Assembly (NCBI GenBank): GCA_020740775.1
Contig: JAHEWK010000008.1
Coordinates: forward strand, 1,798,001 to 1,862,000
DNA from: Ilyonectria destructans
Taxonomy: Eukaryota > Ascomycota > Sordariomycetes > Hypocreales > Nectriaceae
Reading direction: 5' to 3'
Length of the DNA stretch: 64,000 bases
A program made the translations under genes and the position numbers. This document shows positions 34,291-46,726 of the stretch, in pieces; position 1 is the stretch's first letter, and the number at the start of each line of letters is the position of its first letter. A model generated the notes under the pieces. That model worked only from the letters and a program-made list of their open reading frames with translations. It did not search any database and was not told the DNA's origin.

Positions 34291-35863
34291 TATCTATCCG
34301 CAGCCAGATAAAACCTCCCTCATCTGAATCTTCGCGCACCTTCACCTTTCCCCCTTTCGTCGTATCAGTAGGTAACCTCCACCGTAACTTCGCCTTGAAT
34401 CATGCCCGGAGACTGGGCGCCCGGGTTCCGGGGTTGCCTCACGGTCACCGGGGCACATAATCTTCGCCTGTCCCGCCTTCAAGTCCTTCTTTTCCTTCCT
34501 TCTTCACCACCAGCCTCCTTTATTTTATCGAAAAAATTGAAGCTTTTTGCATTCTGCGAAGGAGCCCACGGCCAGTGAACCTAACAGCGATGAGTGGTGA
34601 CAAATTTGCCTCGTGGGCTCTGGAGCTCTGGAGGAAACTTGCGACTTTTCCTTTGTTGTCTCTGGAGTCTGGGCCCCAATATTGCAGAAGTGGTGTGTCA
34701 TCCAGTAGGCCGAGATAATGGATTCTGCCTGTGGTTCTCCATATCCGGCTTCTTCTACATGGCGGTTACATTTTCTGCGTATAGTTGAAAGGATATAAAT
34801 AGCAGAAGTTGACCATCTATTCCAATGGTAACTATTATCTCGAATCTGGAGCCGTGGAAGAATATAAAAAGGATATAATCCCGGATCACCTTCTTTCGAT
34901 GGGATAGTGCGGTAGTACTCGAACTCCAGTGTTGTTAGGCCGTAACCTGCTGCAATATTCTGGAGCGTCCGGTATACTGCTATCCATGACTCTCTTTGGC
35001 GATTCAACAGTGAAGTATTCCAATGATTTGGCTTACTCCAGGTGGAAGGAGGAGATCAGCAGACGCCAAAGTTGAGAGGCTTTCTTCGACTATTTCTGTC
35101 TTCGTTCCCGTCCGCAAGGCATTGAGGACTTCCCTTTGCTTCTCATTCGACGCTTATATGGAAATGACAAATGAGAAACCCTGTGCATGATGGCCGCATT
35201 TGAGAAAGCGTTATAGGTCCAGACCCATCTCGATCGGCGCACCTCGAACGAGGGTTCATCGTGTATACGAAGCCAATCTTAGACCAAGGGCAGTATGATC
35301 GGAGAGTCCAAGCGCTTTGTAAAGTCCAAGAATGCCATTATGATGCAGACTTTTCTTTTTTTTTAAAAAGGGGGAGGCTGATTCACGGACTTTAATACCG
35401 CCTGCCATTGGTTCTGAAAGGGAAATGTTGGTGCCTAAGTAGGTAACTCGGGGGCCGTTGGTTGCTACTCCAGTAGTTGATGCAGATGTAGCGGTAAATG
35501 AGGTGAATGGACGAAGAATCACGGAGACCGCACAACAACTCCGTCAGGCAGAAACAAAAGCGGCTACAAAACACCACACCACCTCAGAAACAGCAAGCCA
35601 AATCCCCTCTCCACAACCACAGGTTCTCTTTCTCCAACCACAGGTTCCCCCGCATTTACGGCTACGGCAAAAGTGGTATTAACACTCCGCTAATGCGTAG
35701 TGTAACTGAGGCCTATATTATATGTGACAGAGGTTCTACACCTCTATGCTACTATTCGTAAGTTTTGGACCAACATAACGACCCCTTAGAATCCCAACGC
35801 ACTCTAACTTTTGATGCAGCCCACCGCAGACTTGTCACACTTGAACCCGACACCAGGATCGCA
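34291..35863. other. intergenic, nothing recognised
   Basis: Overlapping short frames on both strands with no recognisable domain or splice pattern. A 12-base T/A homopolymer-like run lies near 35,353. Confidence 0.35.
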
Positions 35864-37383
35864 ATGGCTCGCTACAGCAAGACAGCGGTGCCAGGTGCCG
35901 CGCCGTGGACGACCCCCTCGAAACCGATTGAGCGAAAGCGTGGCGAGCTGACCTTGGAGGACTGGGACCTGTCTGGCGCATCGGAGGCAGAGCGTGCCCG
36001 AGCAGAAGAACTGGTGAGGGCTTTCGACTTTGTGAAGGGCAACATGAGAGACGAGTGGCGCGAGACACTGGCCGCTTTTGTCCATGACGGCGCCTGGCGA
36101 CGGCTTGCGACCTCTCCCAGCACTTTGGAGTCGTACAAAAAGCTCAAAGGCAACGCTGGTCGGCAGAAACAACTATACTACCCATTCTGGTTCGAAGTCG
36201 CTACCTAGTTTTCGCCTTACCACGCAGCGCTTCAACCCATCCGCGAGGAGATATCGACTCTCTAGGGAGTCGATTTCTCAGCAGACCGTATCTTTTACCC
36301 AAAGGTCGGCGTCAAGAAGGAGAAGACTTGTTTCCAAGGAACAATTGAGAAGCCCGCCCAACCAACACTAGAAGACCCAAACCCAACTCGGCAATTTACG
36401 TCAATCAACACAGCACCAAAGGCGATAATACCACGACCACCAGGAGCCAAGCGACCGGCCAAGACAATGATTGCGACACTGCCTCAGACTGACGACGCGG
36501 TGACCTCTCAACTTTGCTTACCATCCGGTCTGTCGGCATCCATGTTGAATAACAACCCGCCTCTTCCCTTTGGATTCCTGCAGGAGTCGACCTTGAAGAC
36601 GAAGCCAATGCAGTCACAGACTCTGAGCACAACTCGATATTTGGTCCACCATCTCTTCAGGAGCGCTTCGCCCGAATAGCGGCAAGCAGAAACGTGTCAG
36701 CTATCTATAAGAACGTCGAACACCTATCGCCACTCAAACGAGCAGTAAGCTTCAACCTCCCCGATGGCAGCCGACAATCCTCGCCCGGTCGTGATCATAC
36801 CTTGACCCCTCGACCTCCTTCTCCAGTTCAGCCTGCAGGACGAACACAGTTACAATCTTCGCCTATAACTGTAGAAGACGATTTGGTGCCTGCCCTCAAG
36901 AGACAGCGACTCGATGCGACCACGAGCCGTCAGATGGAGAACGTCAAACTACGATTGAACTACATTGAGGCCCAGCGGGATATTGATCTTGAGAATTTCC
37001 AGAGGCGACTTGGCACGACGGAGACTACAACAGGACGCTTCCAGGACTGTTTTAACAACCTCAGCAAAAATGCCGACGGCGTAGCAGAAAGACTGGCTAA
37101 GACCGAGCAGGACATCGACGAAGACGATAGACGCCTTGATGTGGTCGAGTTGCAGCACCCACAATTCGAGGAGCGGCTCACACAGGTCGATGAGCGACAC
37201 ACACAGATCGAGATGATGGCGCAGTTGGCACAGGAAGCGTATGAGAAGGCGATGGAAGCCTTGGGATTGATCCAGAGAATCGTGGACTTTTTGGAATGGT
37301 GGGGTATGGTGGCACAGTTTATCACTGACAGTGACTTTTTTTGGAGGGGAAATAACTCGCGGAGAAATACGAATCTGGCCTGA
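35864..37383 (+). pseudogene. degenerate gene for an unrecognised basic/coiled-coil protein
   Basis: Not recognised as a known family. A coding-like frame starts at the ATG at 35864 (MARYSKTAVPGAAPW) and contains a charged region (LTLEDWDLSGASEAERARAEEL). It runs into TAG at 36206. The same frame continues with protein-like sequence (FSPYHAALQPIREEIS) to a second TAG at 36254 and on to about 36,540, where a frame change is needed. The 3' part, from about 36,590 to the stop at 37,381, encodes a proline/serine-rich stretch, then a long heptad-type coiled coil (RRLGTTETTTGRFQDCF, NADGVAERLAKTEQDIDED) and a Trp-rich end. Both internal TAGs would be CAG (Gln) before one C-to-T change, the expected RIP product. 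Undetected introns are an alternative, but I see no good donor. The surroundings are decayed DNA. Confidence 0.45.
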
Positions 37384-38919
37384 CAGGGTCACATCAGGCT
37401 ACATCGGGTGTCGCAACACCGCTACGGCAAATGGGAATGATCACTCCTCTTGCCGGTAGCGTTATTGTGGTCCATATCTCCGTCTGACAGTTGATTGAAG
37501 GATAACGACGCCAATCGCATCATGGACTTTTAGCAGTATGGGAAATATAAATCATATCCGGTAGCCAATTATTGAGTATTACTCTGTATAATTTTCTGCC
37601 AAAGTGATCTCTCCATACTGATTCGCAAATGCATCTAGCTGCCAAACAAACCCAAAACGGGCGTAGCTCCGTTCGTCGTGTTTCGCCAGCGGGATTCTGG
37701 GTTCGTTTTGACTTCGGCCTGTTCTGGGAGACTCTTGAAGTTGATCCCCGAATTGCGAAACTCTATATACCCCCAAAAGTCGCCTGCTCAGACACCCAGA
37801 AACCCCCAGATACTCCCATGAGAAAATGACCCAGCTTGCGAAACCATTTTGACCAACACCGATACACTGGTAGTGCCAGAGTAAGAAAATAGTAGCCGCC
37901 TTCAAGATAAAGACGCCCCGAGATAAAAATCATTCACCTATACGTCGACCATGCTACGCTTATTACCATCCCCGAGAGAATAGAAGACTATGACCCGAGC
38001 TGCGGATCGATATTGCCTTCACCAAAATAGTTAGCACCCTCCCTTTGATTGCCATAATTGTTGTTGCCCTGGTCTAACACAGGGAGGAAGATGATACTGT
38101 CATCATTAAAGACACTCGTTTTCTTCACGATCTTTTGTTTTTTTGGCGCTTAAACCTGTCGCCATGTACGACACTCTTAGCTCTGAGGCCGACTATTTTG
38201 AATATGGAAGTTGATGGGAAGAAGCTTAATAGGAAGACCGCCGCAAAGTTGTTTGGATCTGGATCTGCGTGGGTCCATGCACCCTTGGGCGAGGTAGAGG
38301 GACCCATAGCAAACACTCGTGGGGAGATTACTCTGCCATGTTTATGTGTACATTGTTCGCCTCGTTCGCCTCGTTCGCCTCGTTGCCTTACGTAAGCAAA
38401 CTCTTTATGAATAGAAACACCAGATTCTAGAAAATATATAGAAGTAATAAAGAGATACTCTTGTATATTTTAAGTAATTGTCTAAATACCTCTGTTTTAT
38501 TTTCATTTTTATGCTTTTCTATTACAGAGCATCGGTATTCACGCAAATCTGCCTTGCTTTTTGCCTAACTTTCAGACGGAGGGAGGATCCCAGCCGAGCC
38601 AAATATCAAGGAAGCGGGGGTTGTGGCCTGGGCTCAGGCAGCCGACTCCTACAGCAGACCCCTACAGCCACTACAGCCCCTAGGGCCCTAGGTGGGTAAT
38701 CATACACATTATCAACACGCATCGTTGACCTCACAACATCATCAATACCACTGACGGCAGCCTTGTATCCTCTCGCGTCGACGTCAAGAGAGGCGACTTC
38801 AAGAGAGGCAGCCAAGCGAAATGGCCCATTTACCAGAAATTGACGTGCATCATGAGCGTCTCATTTCTACATGTGCATGCTATCATGTAATGTTCGTGCC
38901 ATCCCTAGCCTAGTCTCTC
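37384..38919. other. intergenic with a 9-bp tandem repeat
   Basis: No gene recognised. TTCGCCTCG is repeated three times at about 38,355-38,384. Short C/T- and CCTACAG-rich repeats lie near 38,640-38,690. Confidence 0.45.
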
Positions 38920-41900
38920 TTAAACCATCCGCGTCTGCAACTGGGTGTTCTCCTCTCGCAAGCCCCTCAATTGCTTCTCAAATTCCTTGTTAACCCACTC
39001 CCAGTAGGACGTCCACACACCCGCAGCGCCTGCATTACTGGTCGCTGCTCCAGCGTTGCCCGTCATAGCCTTCATCTTCTCACCCAGCAAGAGCGTCACT
39101 CTGAGGATGCTCTTGTTCGCCTCCTCTTGCTTCTCAAGGTCTTGCTTAACGGCGTTATCTTTGAGCTTGACCGACAGCACTGAACGGTACGACTCGGCAA
39201 TCGGATTCAGTCGGCGGGTTGTCTCATCGGGATCGATCGCAATTAGCTTCGTGACCATGAGATTGCAGAGCTGGCGGATATCGTTGTCATCCTTGAGACC
39301 GTCAACAACGCGGTCGTAGAAGTCAATGTTGTTGATGCGACTAAAGGCAGTTTCCATCAGGGCGTAAAGGGTTTCATACGCGCTCTGCACTCAATTAGTA
39401 TCCATCAATGCGTAGTTTCAGGGAGCGTCTTACCTTGCGGACTTCGAGTCCGTCATCCACAGTGTGCTTGAAAGGACCCATCATGACTTCCCTGACGAGC
39501 TCCTTCTTGATTACTGACTCCCTTAAGACGTACGGCATCAGCTCGCCCAGATGCGGGTGAATCAGGTCGGGCTTGTTGCGCGCAGCTGTAGTGAGCGTTG
39601 TCATTGCCAGACGGCGAATGTCCATGTCCGAGTCCTGAAGCATAACGAGTAGCATGTCGATAAGAACATTTCGAAGCAATGAGTCAAAGGCCTCATCGCT
39701 CTCAGGTAGAGTGTAGCGCACGGCTTGGACAGCCATTCCGCGAACGCCCAAGGATTGGTCCCTGAGAAGAGTCTAGAGTTCTCATTAGCACTATTCATGG
39801 GATGAAGTTGTATAGACAAACTTACCTGAAGACGGGGCATAAACACTGTGGGGTCAAGGGTGACAAGGCGCCCGACACACTCGGCACACACCACCTTGTT
39901 GTCGGCATTGTCGGATGCCTTCAAAAGCTGATCCCAAATAGCAGGAGCGTAATTTCGCAAGTCAGTTGACTGTGCCGAGATAGATTGGAGAATCTCCTTG
40001 ATGGACTGGATGAGCAGGTACTGGGTGTTTCCTCCCTTCTGCATCGTCTCCAGAATGACGGGAAGGAACTCGGGAACATTGCCAGAGCCCGCTCTGCCAA
40101 GAGCGATTGCAGCAGAAAGAGAAACCTTGTCAAACTCCGTATGGAACTGCTCCAAGAAGAGAGTGGGCTTAAGAGGTGACTTCGTTCCAAGCCTCATTCC
40201 AGCCTCTCCTAGGACAGCGAGTGCGAGGCTCACCCGAGCGTCATCGTTGCCCTTCGCGCTCGTTTGAAGCTCGGAGACGAAGCTGTCCAGCTTCACACCA
40301 GCAGATTCGCCTCCAGTCACTAGGAGTGTTCCAATCACCTTGCCGACGACTGCTGGGTCTCCCGAGACACTGACATCCTTGAGCAGGCCATGCATGAGCG
40401 ACTCGCCAGCACCACTTTCGCCAATGCTGCTGATCAACACTAGCAATTGATCCAACACAATGCTTGCAAAGTGTGACTTCAGGAGCTCGCAGAGGGAGGT
40501 GATCATATCAGCTGTCACGACGAGATCGGCATGGTCGGGTACAACCTTGGCCAGAATGAGAAGGGATGGCCCGAGAAGGTGGGTGTCGCTGTGAGTGATA
40601 ATAGGCATCAAGGCAGAAACAATTCCTTCAATGGTCGATGGTTCCAACTGGCCCTTGGTGGCATTTGAGAGGGCTAGGTGCTTGAGCGCCACGATGCTTG
40701 ATCCTCGTAGAGCTCTGTTGGCCTTTCGCAGTTGGGCAGAGAGCTCCAGGGCAACATCTTGGATCCATGCCTTCTCGAGCTGGCCGGGGCTTCTCGAAAA
40801 TGCAGCAACATTGTCGACTGCCCTCACAGCTGCCAGTCGCGTAGTCTCGTTCTTGAGTCGCTCTTGGAGAACGTTCAGAGCAGCCTTGCGCTTATCAGCT
40901 GAGAGTAGGCTCGAACCCTCTGGGCTAGACGTTCGGGAGATGAGGACTCCAAGCGCATGGATAGCCCGCTGGCGAACCTCGGCGTCAGCATCGTTGGCAG
41001 AGGATCGGTCAATAATGACATCGTAAAGCTTCTCCAATTCGTCCTTGTACTTAGATCCAGTGTTGCGCGACCTTGGGGGTGTGATGGTCTTAACAAGCTC
41101 CTCAACAGTGCGGATAGCTTCGCTTGAAATCTTGTAGAAGCGGTCGTGGACGGCTGAAGCGACTCCGGCAACAATATTAGTCAAGTAGGGTTGAAGGATA
41201 GTCGAGGAGTGAGTCTTGGAGATATCGCTGATGAGCTTCAAGGCGGTAACTCGGAGAGTGCTAGGAGTGGCTGAAGAGGATCCACCCGCAGAAGCTAGGG
41301 AAGTCGAGACAGAACCAGAGCCGGTGGGCTTGATTGCTTCGATAATGGGACCAAAGACTTCATCGAAGTATTCGGCGAGGCCGCCGTGTTGGACCGATAC
41401 GATGTCATCCAGAAGGCTGATGACCGCTTGCTTGGTTGGGATCGTCTTGCCCTTGAGCTGCTTCGTGATGGCCTTGACAATAACCGGTGTCAGACGAGCA
41501 AGGTCAACTCGCGGGCCAGTGGCAGGGAGTTTTTCAAGAACAGGCGAGGCAAGGCCAGGGCCAGCCATGAATTGCGAGACGGTTCCACCACCACCACTAC
41601 TTTGCCGTCTTCGCTTCCGGCTAATGGGGATCCGCGACTCAGATTCTGGCTCATAGTCATCCAGCGACAGGTCGGGAGTTTCAAGTCCTTCTCCAGTCTT
41701 GCGAACAAGGAGAGAAAGTGCAGAGATGATCTCAAGTCGGACGTTCTCCTCTCTCTCATCAATACGCTTGATCAGAAGGGGCGCAGCTTGGTTGTACAAA
41801 ACTCCATTCTCGAGAAGATCACCACTGGCGCGAGTCGAAATGAGAGTGTACAAGGTCTTGGCTGCGCATCGTCGGACCTTCCAGCTAGCGTCATCGTCAT

Positions 41901-43151
41901 CGTCCTCGAATCCATCGTCGGCATCAAATTCGTCGTCATCGTCGGCTTCCTCCTCGTCCTCGTCCATTTCCATATCCTCATCATCGTCATCCATCGAATA
42001 ATTGGGATCGTATTTGATGAATCGAAGGCAAGACGCCATTGTGTCGTCAGTAAAGGGACGCATTTCCTGGGGGCAGGACGCCAGGAAAGCCTCAAGAGCG
42101 ACAAGGGCAGCTTCGCGGACGTCGTTGAACTCCTGACCAAGGTCATCTCCATCGCTCAGTTGCTCCAAGTGATGTTGCAGCTCATCTTCTCCGAGAGCTT
42201 GGAGAATGAAGGGAGCAGCTTTGGAAAGGTGAGGACCGAACCTAGAAGGAATGGACCTCGCCATGCTACCCAGGATCGAGATGTAAAGGCGGCGTGTAAC
42301 AGCACTGCTGCTCTGCGAGAGACCAGCGGTAATTCGGTTCACCACATCCTCCAGGTGCTCATCGGACAGGTACACAGCAAGCATTGAAATGGCGACAACA
42401 GCACGCTTCTTCACCACTGACGACCCCTTCTCGCTCTCGAGGAGTTGTATAACAACCTCCTGCATCGCTTCGACCTCGACCTGGATGAGCATGGGTCCGA
42501 AACATCGAACAACTTCTATCAACACATCGACGGCCTCGGCATTGAGATCTCCATCGTTTTGCAGCAAGCCGTCTGGAACAGCCGGGAGCGTAACCTTGGC
42601 GTTCTTCGGAACTTGTGTCTTGGGACCGGGTCCAATCAGTCGGGGAATGAGCACGCGGCTAACTGCATTGTATGATTCTTGGACTTCGGAGGTGGGCGGG
42701 AGGCCTGGCACCGGGCGGGGGAGAGCGATTATGACAGATCGGAGGGCCAAAGACGGAACTGCGTTGTCCACCGAGTTCTTAAGCTTGAGGGACGAGAGCT
42801 TCTCGATCATCGGCGCAATAATCGGAGTAGGGACCTTGCCCACGAGAGGGCCCAAGCTGCACAAAGCTGGTTAGTGACTCGTTTGGTTTTGGAAACCGCC
42901 AGTTGCACGCACCATTTGATTGCCAGGTTCTGAACCTCACCGTTCTGGTCGTCGAGGGTCTTGATAATGCTATCCACAGTGCGGGCAGCGATGTTGTAGT
43001 CATGATGGAGGAAGTCGGGCTTCGCGTGTCTGAGGAGCTGCAACAAATCGTTCAAGGACATGAACCGAAAGTCCGGGTCGGTGTCGCTGAGCTTCTGGAC
43101 ATGGCCCATCACCGCCTGGGGCGTGGCGTTAATGGTGGTGCTACTGGCCAT
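38920..43151 (-). CDS. CAND1: cullin-associated NEDD8-dissociated protein 1 (CAND1/TIP120)
   Basis: A large HEAT-repeat solenoid that binds un-neddylated cullin-RING ligases and exchanges their substrate-receptor modules. Exons 43151-42913, 42856-39826, 39772-39434 and 39384-38920 give 1,357 residues; all introns are GT-AG and the phases close. The N-terminus (ATPQAVMGHVQKLSDTDPDF, then DFRFMSLNDLLQLL) and LGPLVGKV are highly typical. A strongly acidic insert (DDDDEDMEMDEDEEEADDDD, about residue 350) sits before DASWKVRRCAAKTLYTLI. The C-terminal TIP120 region is seen in LLRDQSLGVRGMAVQAVRYT and GPFKHTVDDGLEVRK. The family is about 1,230 residues in animals and somewhat longer in filamentous fungi, so the length fits. 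The gene marks the start of a conserved housekeeping stretch. Confidence 0.95.
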
Positions 43152-44309
43152 GCTGGGCGAGCTTCGCTATGGCGGAACGAGGTGGGGGTGAATGAAGTTG
43201 GATGCTTCAGAACATATGCGGCGGTAGTTGGAGAGCCTCCGGGGACACAGTCCGAGGGTTCCAAGGCGGCAAATGAAGGCAGGGTTCGAGAGAATATGAC
43301 AGGCAGATTCTCGTTCACCACCAGTGGTGTTGGAGATGTGTGAGCGAGGTTGGAGGGGTCCAGCTCTCAGCAGGCAGGCGGGAGAAGCTCGGAGCTAGGG
43401 AGCGCTGCCCCGCAATGACATCCCACTGCCGGGCCGGAGCTCTTAGGGTGGAAATTTGGTTTATCCGATGGGCTGGAGTGATCTTGCTCGAAACAAAGAA
43501 CATTCCAGTTTAAGGACTAAATTAGGCTGTGATCCAGGGAAAGATGCGAGATGAATTCGAAATCGCCTTTTCGCCCAACTTACCAAGTTTCTAGAACCAG
43601 CCCAGAGACCCAGTCACCTTAGCTCGCCAGCATCGCTGTGGAGCCAACACTCTCTAGACACTTTCGGTCGCACGTTGGATAAGGTCCGCAACAGGTGCGA
43701 ATAGACAAACTTCTAAATCTCAAAATACCCAAAAATACCCAAAATTAAGTTACTATTAATACTTAACTTATGGTGACTTGAGTATTAAATACTAATACTA
43801 AAACTTAAGGGCAGTATATACGAAATAGAAGAAGCTAGTACACTAAAGATTAGGGGCTAAGTGTACTGAAAATTGAGGGCCTTGTAGTAATTATAGATGG
43901 TGCCTACCTAGGTAACTGAAGTTTAGGGGTTAAGTACACTAGAAATTAGTAGATGAATGTACTATAGATTATGGGTTAAGCGCTAATATTCAGGGGCTAG
44001 CGGAGCAGATTTTGGGGTTCTGTTGGCCATTGCGGGCCTTGTTTGATGTGCCACTGTAGTCACTCTCACAAACGACAGTGGGACGAGGGGAAACAGCATT
44101 CACGAACACTCAGTATTTATCTACTTTAAATAAACTGCTAATACACTTATACTCGTAGATATGCAAGTTCATACCCGATATATATCAATCATTTAGCTTG
44201 TGTTTCGCTTTGGTGGAGTGGTTGATGGTGTCCCGACACAAGATCACGATCGATTCCAGAATCGACGAGACCCTCCCGATTTGTATCCACCAAACTCAAT
44301 TCCCACACC
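43152..44309. other. intergenic, includes the CAND1 promoter and an AT-rich repeat block
   Basis: The first 400 bp are probably the CAND1 promoter and 5' untranslated region. After 43,690 the sequence becomes AT-rich with the degenerate repeats listed separately. No gene recognised. Confidence 0.4.
43835..44005. repeat. degenerate repeat array with TTAGGGG-TTAAG units
   Basis: Four related units can be aligned: AAAGATTAGGGGCTAAGTGT, AGTTTAGGGGTTAAGTACAC, AGATTATGGGTTAAGCGC and ATATTCAGGGGCTAGCG. They are separated by sequences that share GTACACTARAAATT. The core resembles the fungal telomere hexamer TTAGGG, but the units are spaced and imperfect, so this is a decayed interspersed array rather than telomeric DNA. 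Confidence 0.5.
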
Positions 44310-45614
44310 CTAGCTCCCCATTTCCTTTCGTGATTCGTTCACATGGACCCAATCCAACTCAGGAACGCAAAACTGACCCTCGTGGAATAGCGTCGCCACT
44401 GCTTTCGTCATTTGGTAGGCGCTCGGTACCTCGGGCATGTCGGTGCATTCCTTAACAACCAGGACCTTGAGGCAGGTTTGCACAGCTGTGCTTAGGGCCT
44501 CAGTCGGGAAGGGGTGACGGGTTAGGCGAAGAGTCTCTGGGGCGCCGCCTATAGCGGTGAGGAAGAGTTTGAGGACGCGGGAGCCGATTCGCGCTCGCTT
44601 TGGGTGAGGGGGGAAATCAACGTCGAGCAGACGCAGGTTGCAGAACACGTCGTTGTCAGGCTGGAAGTCTCTTTCTAGCACATCCAGGATGTGCTCAAAG
44701 CTTGTATCCCGATCAAATTCATCGGGAGCCCCATCTACCGAATCTGTAGGTGTAGCTAGCAGTCCGGTTACTTTACCACGGACATACAACTCTTCGACAG
44801 GTAGCTCAGACCCAAAGGAGCGCTCAACCAACAACTGGAAGAACTGATCGTCAAAGTCACTATCGTCGAGGATAAGTGTTCGCAAGTTCATCCACATGTC
44901 AGGCTCGTCAAAGAATAACTCGATGGCATCCCCGAGGGGTTCGTCCTCTTGCGTACCGAGCTCCATGACCCGCAATTTGGGCATCACCACATAGCCCTTG
45001 CCATTGACGGCCTCATTCAGGATACCACCAAGAATATTGCTCGGGTTAAAATCCTGACGAGAGAGCCGGTGATGGAAAAACAGCGTTTCAACCTCGGGGG
45101 TCATAATGAGCACAGAGCCAAACATGAGCTTGACGGGCTCATCCACAGGGAAAGAATGGTCCGTGTCGCAATCAATTTCCTCGAATATCTTCGAAATATT
45201 GCCGTAGTCCAAGTCAAAGCCTGCGTCTACCATGACGTCTTTGAAGCCCATGCCCAGGCCGTAGCGCCACATCCACATCCTCCGACACGCTGACCATCCA
45301 GACAGGTGGTCCCAATCCAGGGCTGAAACGCATGCGACATGTCTGACATATGGACGAAGTCGTGGGTTTTGGGCCAACAGGAGGAAGAAGTGAGTGATGT
45401 CGGCGGCGTCGGTCATCAAGATGAAGCGAAAGAGCAAGGGCTCGAGTATCGTCCTGGTGCTGCGGCACGAGTACGTCAACGCCCGGAGCGTACGATTGTT
45501 TTCAATAAAATCGGTTGAGTAAAAGCTGTCTGGGTATGTGTGGTATGGCTCCTCGGGGAGAAGCAGCAGACCGACATGGCGGACCAGTTCGATGGGCAAG
45601 GTTGAGAGTGGCAT
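44310..45614 (-). CDS. F-box-like domain protein, hypothetical
   Basis: A single-exon gene for 434 residues. The start at 45614 gives MPLSTLPIELVRHVGLLLLP, which looks like the first helices of a fungal F-box (LPxEL..I/V...L). It is followed by LRALTYSCRSTRTILEPLLF, the typical second half. The remainder alternates leucine-rich strands and helices (NLRTLILDDSDF, NLRLLDVDFPPH, LRLTRHPFP), consistent with an irregular leucine-rich-repeat solenoid. Such proteins usually serve as substrate receptors of SCF ubiquitin ligases, but the target is unknown. Its location next to CAND1 is probably coincidental. The frame stays open further upstream with no other ATG, so the chosen start is the most likely one. 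Confidence 0.7.
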   Translation of the reverse strand: MPLSTLPIELVRHVGLLLLPEEPYHTYPDSFYSTDFIENNRTLRALTYSCRSTRTILEPLLFRFILMTDAADITHFFLLLAQNPRLRPYVRHVACVSALDWDHLSGWSACRRMWMWRYGLGMGFKDVMVDAGFDLDYGNISKIFEEIDCDTDHSFPVDEPVKLMFGSVLIMTPEVETLFFHHRLSRQDFNPSNILGGILNEAVNGKGYVVMPKLRVMELGTQEDEPLGDAIELFFDEPDMWMNLRTLILDDSDFDDQFFQLLVERSFGSELPVEELYVRGKVTGLLATPTDSVDGAPDEFDRDTSFEHILDVLERDFQPDNDVFCNLRLLDVDFPPHPKRARIGSRVLKLFLTAIGGAPETLRLTRHPFPTEALSTAVQTCLKVLVVKECTDMPEVPSAYQMTKAVATLFHEGQFCVPELDWVHVNESRKEMGS

Positions 45615-46310
45615 TTCGGTGATGGCCCGATGGTCAAGCCACAAGCTGTTTAAAGACTGTGGGAAAGCTTAAGTAGGAATGTATCACATGGGGTCGTCTG
45701 TAAAGGTGCCCGTGGGTAACACTGCCTTTTGTACGGGGGGACAGCCTGAGACGGGTGGGCACAAGTTAGGACGACGCCATGCTTTGTGGCTGACAGGCAA
45801 AGACTTCCCAACGAATCCAACGAGCAAGTATCGCGGATCCTTGCGGCCGAGACCATTAGGGAGGCACATTGACCGGTGTGGGTAATATGCAGAAACCGGA
45901 CCAACATGCAGCAAAAGACTCAGATGACAATATGTTGATGTGCGAAGTAATATCTGTCATTCCGAAAAAGGGAAGCAGTTCAGGAGATAAGTAGTAATTG
46001 CTTTCTCCAGTCTGGGACAATGGTCTCGAGTTGTCCGCTGCCCCTGCACAAAATTGAGCTCTGGGGAAGGCGCGACCGTGCTCTAGATGCGCGCCCCCAC
46101 GCCTGCCGCGTCTAGACGCCAGTCGGCATCAACTCATCCCACACATTGACCATCGCCATCGCCGGCCTCAGCAACCGATTTCTCATTTCAACACCCAGCT
46201 GCCAAGAAACTCCCACACATTACAAACTCACTACTTCTGCATCAAGGCAACGGAAAAGCACGCTCGACGCATGTCATAGCGCACCACGTTATCTAGCTCG
46301 GATCTCAGCC
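45615..46310. other. divergent intergenic region
   Basis: Lies between the start of the F-box-like gene (minus strand) and the start of the small acidic protein gene (plus strand); it must hold both promoters. No TATA box or repeat stands out. Confidence 0.4.
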
Positions 46311-46726
46311 ATGGCACGTTGCGACCCTCCTCCCCTTGCGTCTCCTGCATTTGTTGCTGCTTCTCAGCCGCAGACAATGCGACATGGACTAACCCCGGGA
46401 GTTCTCCCTCACAGAACAAGGATTCATCCTTCACGTTTGTGCACATGCACCGGCCCCGCGACGCCGATCTGTTTGAGGATTTCTGCAAAGACAAGCTACC
46501 TGACGACGAGATCTACGTCCCGCCCGCCCACCAGCCCATCAACCCAGAGGACGAGGACGATGTCGTCCCTGACCAGCATGCCGCTTTTGGCATTCAGCGA
46601 GCCACCCAGAAGTCCAAGGAGCCCGCCTGGAAGGACCTGGGGCTGGCTGAGTTGATGAACAAAGGGCCCTCCGGCCGCGGTGGCGCGGGGTCCAAGAGCG
46701 CCGGCACCCGGGCATTACCGCGCTGA
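46311..46726 (+). CDS. small acidic hypothetical protein (5' end uncertain)
   Basis: I do not recognise the family. The coding signal is in one frame from about 46,380 to the TGA at 46,724-46,726. It includes FTFVHMHRPRDADLFEDF, the acidic INPEDEDDVVPDQHAAF and a basic glycine-rich tail (GPSGRGGAGSKSAGTRALPR). The ATG at 46311 is in another frame. A short intron with donor C|GTTGCG at 46318 and acceptor CTTCTCAG at 46367 (50 bp) would link them as MAPADNATWTNPG; an acceptor 6 bp further on also works. The donor is weak, so the alternative start is the in-frame ATG at 46445 (MHRPRDADLF). The length would be about 93-120 residues. It looks soluble, with no membrane segment. Confidence 0.5.

Noticed and set aside
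43690..44010. Idea that the TTAGGGG units are a true telomere
   Set aside because: Unique housekeeping genes flank both sides and the units are imperfect and widely spaced.
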